Assembly: GCF_900143205.1 (NCBI RefSeq) | Contig: NZ_FRDH01000003.1 | Coordinates: 372,001 to 436,000 of the forward strand | Origin: Butyrivibrio hungatei DSM 14810 | Lineage (GTDB): Bacteria; Bacillota; Clostridia; Lachnospirales; Lachnospiraceae | Reading direction: 5' to 3' | DNA: 64,000 bases | In this document: piece by piece, positions 63,073-64,000 of the stretch | How the letters are laid out: each line of letters begins with the position of its first letter | How positions within the stretch are numbered: position 1 is the first letter of the stretch | Program-made: the position numbers and the translations under genes | The notes under the pieces: model-generated | Seen by the model: only the letters and a program-made list of their open reading frames with translations | Told to the model about the DNA's origin: nothing | Database searches by the model: none

Positions 63073-63499
63073 TAGATACACCGCCTTCCAAATCAGCCTT
63101 TGAAACGATCTTGCACTTACAAGGAAGCTTATGCATAGCAAGACGAAGAGCTTCTCTTGCGTCGTCCTCGGCAACACCGCCGATTTCGAACATTACACGA
63201 CCAGGCTTAACAACAGCTACCCATCTATCTACGGCACCCTTACCAGAACCCATACGAGTTCCAAGAGGCTTCAATGTGATAGGCTTGTCAGGGAAAATTT
63301 TGATCCAAACCTGACCACCACGCTTGATGAAACGTGTCATAGCAACACGGGCTGCCTCAATCTGATTTGAATTGATCCAGCAAGGCTCAAGCGCAACAAT
63401 ACCGAACTCACCATAAGTGATTGTAGTACCACGAGTAATTTTATGAGCCATTGAACCGCGGAACTGCTTGCGGTGCTTAACTCTCTTTGGCATTAACAT
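63062..63499 (-). CDS. rplP: 50S ribosomal protein L16
   Basis: A protein of 145 residues: [54 protein letters not shown] and [22 protein letters not shown]. It organises the A-site region of the large subunit. GGGAG is 9 bases before the first ATG, which overlaps the rpsC stop; a second ATG two codons on is also possible. Confidence 0.97.
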   Translation of the reverse strand: MLMPKRVKHRKQFRGSMAHKITRGTTITYGEFGIVALEPCWINSNQIEAARVAMTRFIKRGGQVWIKIFPDKPITLKPLGTRMGSGKGAVDRWVAVVKPGRVMFEIGGVAEDDAREALRLAMHKLPCKCKIVSKADLEGGVSNEN

Positions 63500-64000
63500 T
63501 ATTTATCGCTCCCTTCCTTATCTGAATTCTCACCTGCTTTAGTTGGAAGTACTTCACCCTTATAGATCCATACCTTTACACCAACCTTACCATAGGTTGT
63601 ATCTGCTTCAGCAAAACCATAATCGATGTCTGCTCTAAGAGTCTGAAGAGGAATTGTTCCCTCGCTGTAGAACTCTGAACGAGCGATATCAGCACCGCCA
63701 AGACGGCCTGAGCAGCATGCCTTGATACCAAGTGCATCTGTCTTCATTGTTCTGCTCATGCATGACTTCATTGCTCTTCTGAATGATACACGGTTCTCGA
63801 GCTGCTGAGCGATATTCTCTGCAACAAGCTGTGCATCCTTATCAGGCTTCTTGATTTCTTTGATATCAACAAGAACTTTCTTGTCTGTGAGCTTTGAAAG
63901 CTCCTTCTTGGTTACTTCGATTTCAGCACCGCCCTTACCGATTACGACACCAGGCTTAGCTGTATAAACTATAACCTTAACTCTATCTGATGCTCTCTCG
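63499..64000 (-). CDS. rpsC: 30S ribosomal protein S3 (partial, N-terminus outside window)
   Basis: The frame is open to the right edge and covers about 166 residues: a KH domain with [20 protein letters not shown], then [85 protein letters not shown]. The upstream rest of the S10 operon lies outside. Confidence 0.96.
   Translation of the reverse strand, partial: ERASDRVKVIVYTAKPGVVIGKGGAEIEVTKKELSKLTDKKVLVDIKEIKKPDKDAQLVAENIAQQLENRVSFRRAMKSCMSRTMKTDALGIKACCSGRLGGADIARSEFYSEGTIPLQTLRADIDYGFAEADTTYGKVGVKVWIYKGEVLPTKAGENSDKEGSDK

Overview
The window looks like chromosomal DNA of a low-GC, Gram-positive anaerobe of the Lachnospiraceae (Butyrivibrio/Pseudobutyrivibrio-like). This rests on the ribosomal cluster order with ecfA1-ecfA2-ecfT-truA-rplM-rpsI behind rplQ, a long lysine-rich insertion in L17, zinc-type S14 and L36 proteins, a zinc-lid adenylate kinase, lipobox-bearing solute receptors and YesM/YesN-type two-component systems. 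The genus is inferred, not shown. Almost everything is on the minus strand; only the AraC tail, mgsA, an AEC transporter, an M15 peptidase and an aldo/keto reductase are on plus.

1-13.2 kb: end of an AraC-type regulator; mgsA; a PadR/HAAS-domain/DUF4097 stress module whose promoter carries three copies of a 21-bp dyad; a LUD protein with a membrane protein; a Bce-type regulator/kinase/ABC exporter set with an erythromycin-esterase-like gene at its end; two acetyltransferases; a 38-codon small ORF with a near-consensus promoter, divergent to an AEC transporter.

13.2-25.5 kb: an accessory stretch full of small regulators, GNAT acetyltransferases and broken genes. It holds a MATE transporter, an unusual peptidase E-methyltransferase fusion, and a HAD phosphatase beside a GH36 fragment. 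A WYL regulator sits ahead of a GyrI-like gene collapsed to 33 codons and a YoaP-type acetyltransferase. Next comes a zeta-like kinase with a 59-codon upstream partner and a structured non-coding RNA, the set flanked by two 89-bp direct repeats. An ArsR/permease/thioredoxin metalloid-type operon and a MarR/GNAT pair complete the stretch.

25.5-35.2 kb: rpsI, rplM, truA, the ECF vitamin-transporter core, then (after a DD-carboxypeptidase, a GCATG-rich repeat and a 214-nt hairpin) rplQ, rpoA, rpsD, rpsK, rpsM and rpmJ. 55.2-64 kb: infA, map, adk, secY and the spc operon up to a partial rpsC. The usual infA-rpmJ junction is interrupted by about 20 kb (35.2-55.2 kb) of catabolic and transport genes: a lipoprotein, a uracil permease, an aldo/keto reductase, an ABC sugar operon with its own YesMN pair and a GH43 galactanase, a chemoreceptor, and a TRAP transporter operon with its own two-component system and a membrane-anchored TRAP-type receptor. 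The alpha-operon half keeps its own promoter upstream of rpmJ.

All of this comes from reading the sequence. No database search was run, so family names rest on motifs and context.
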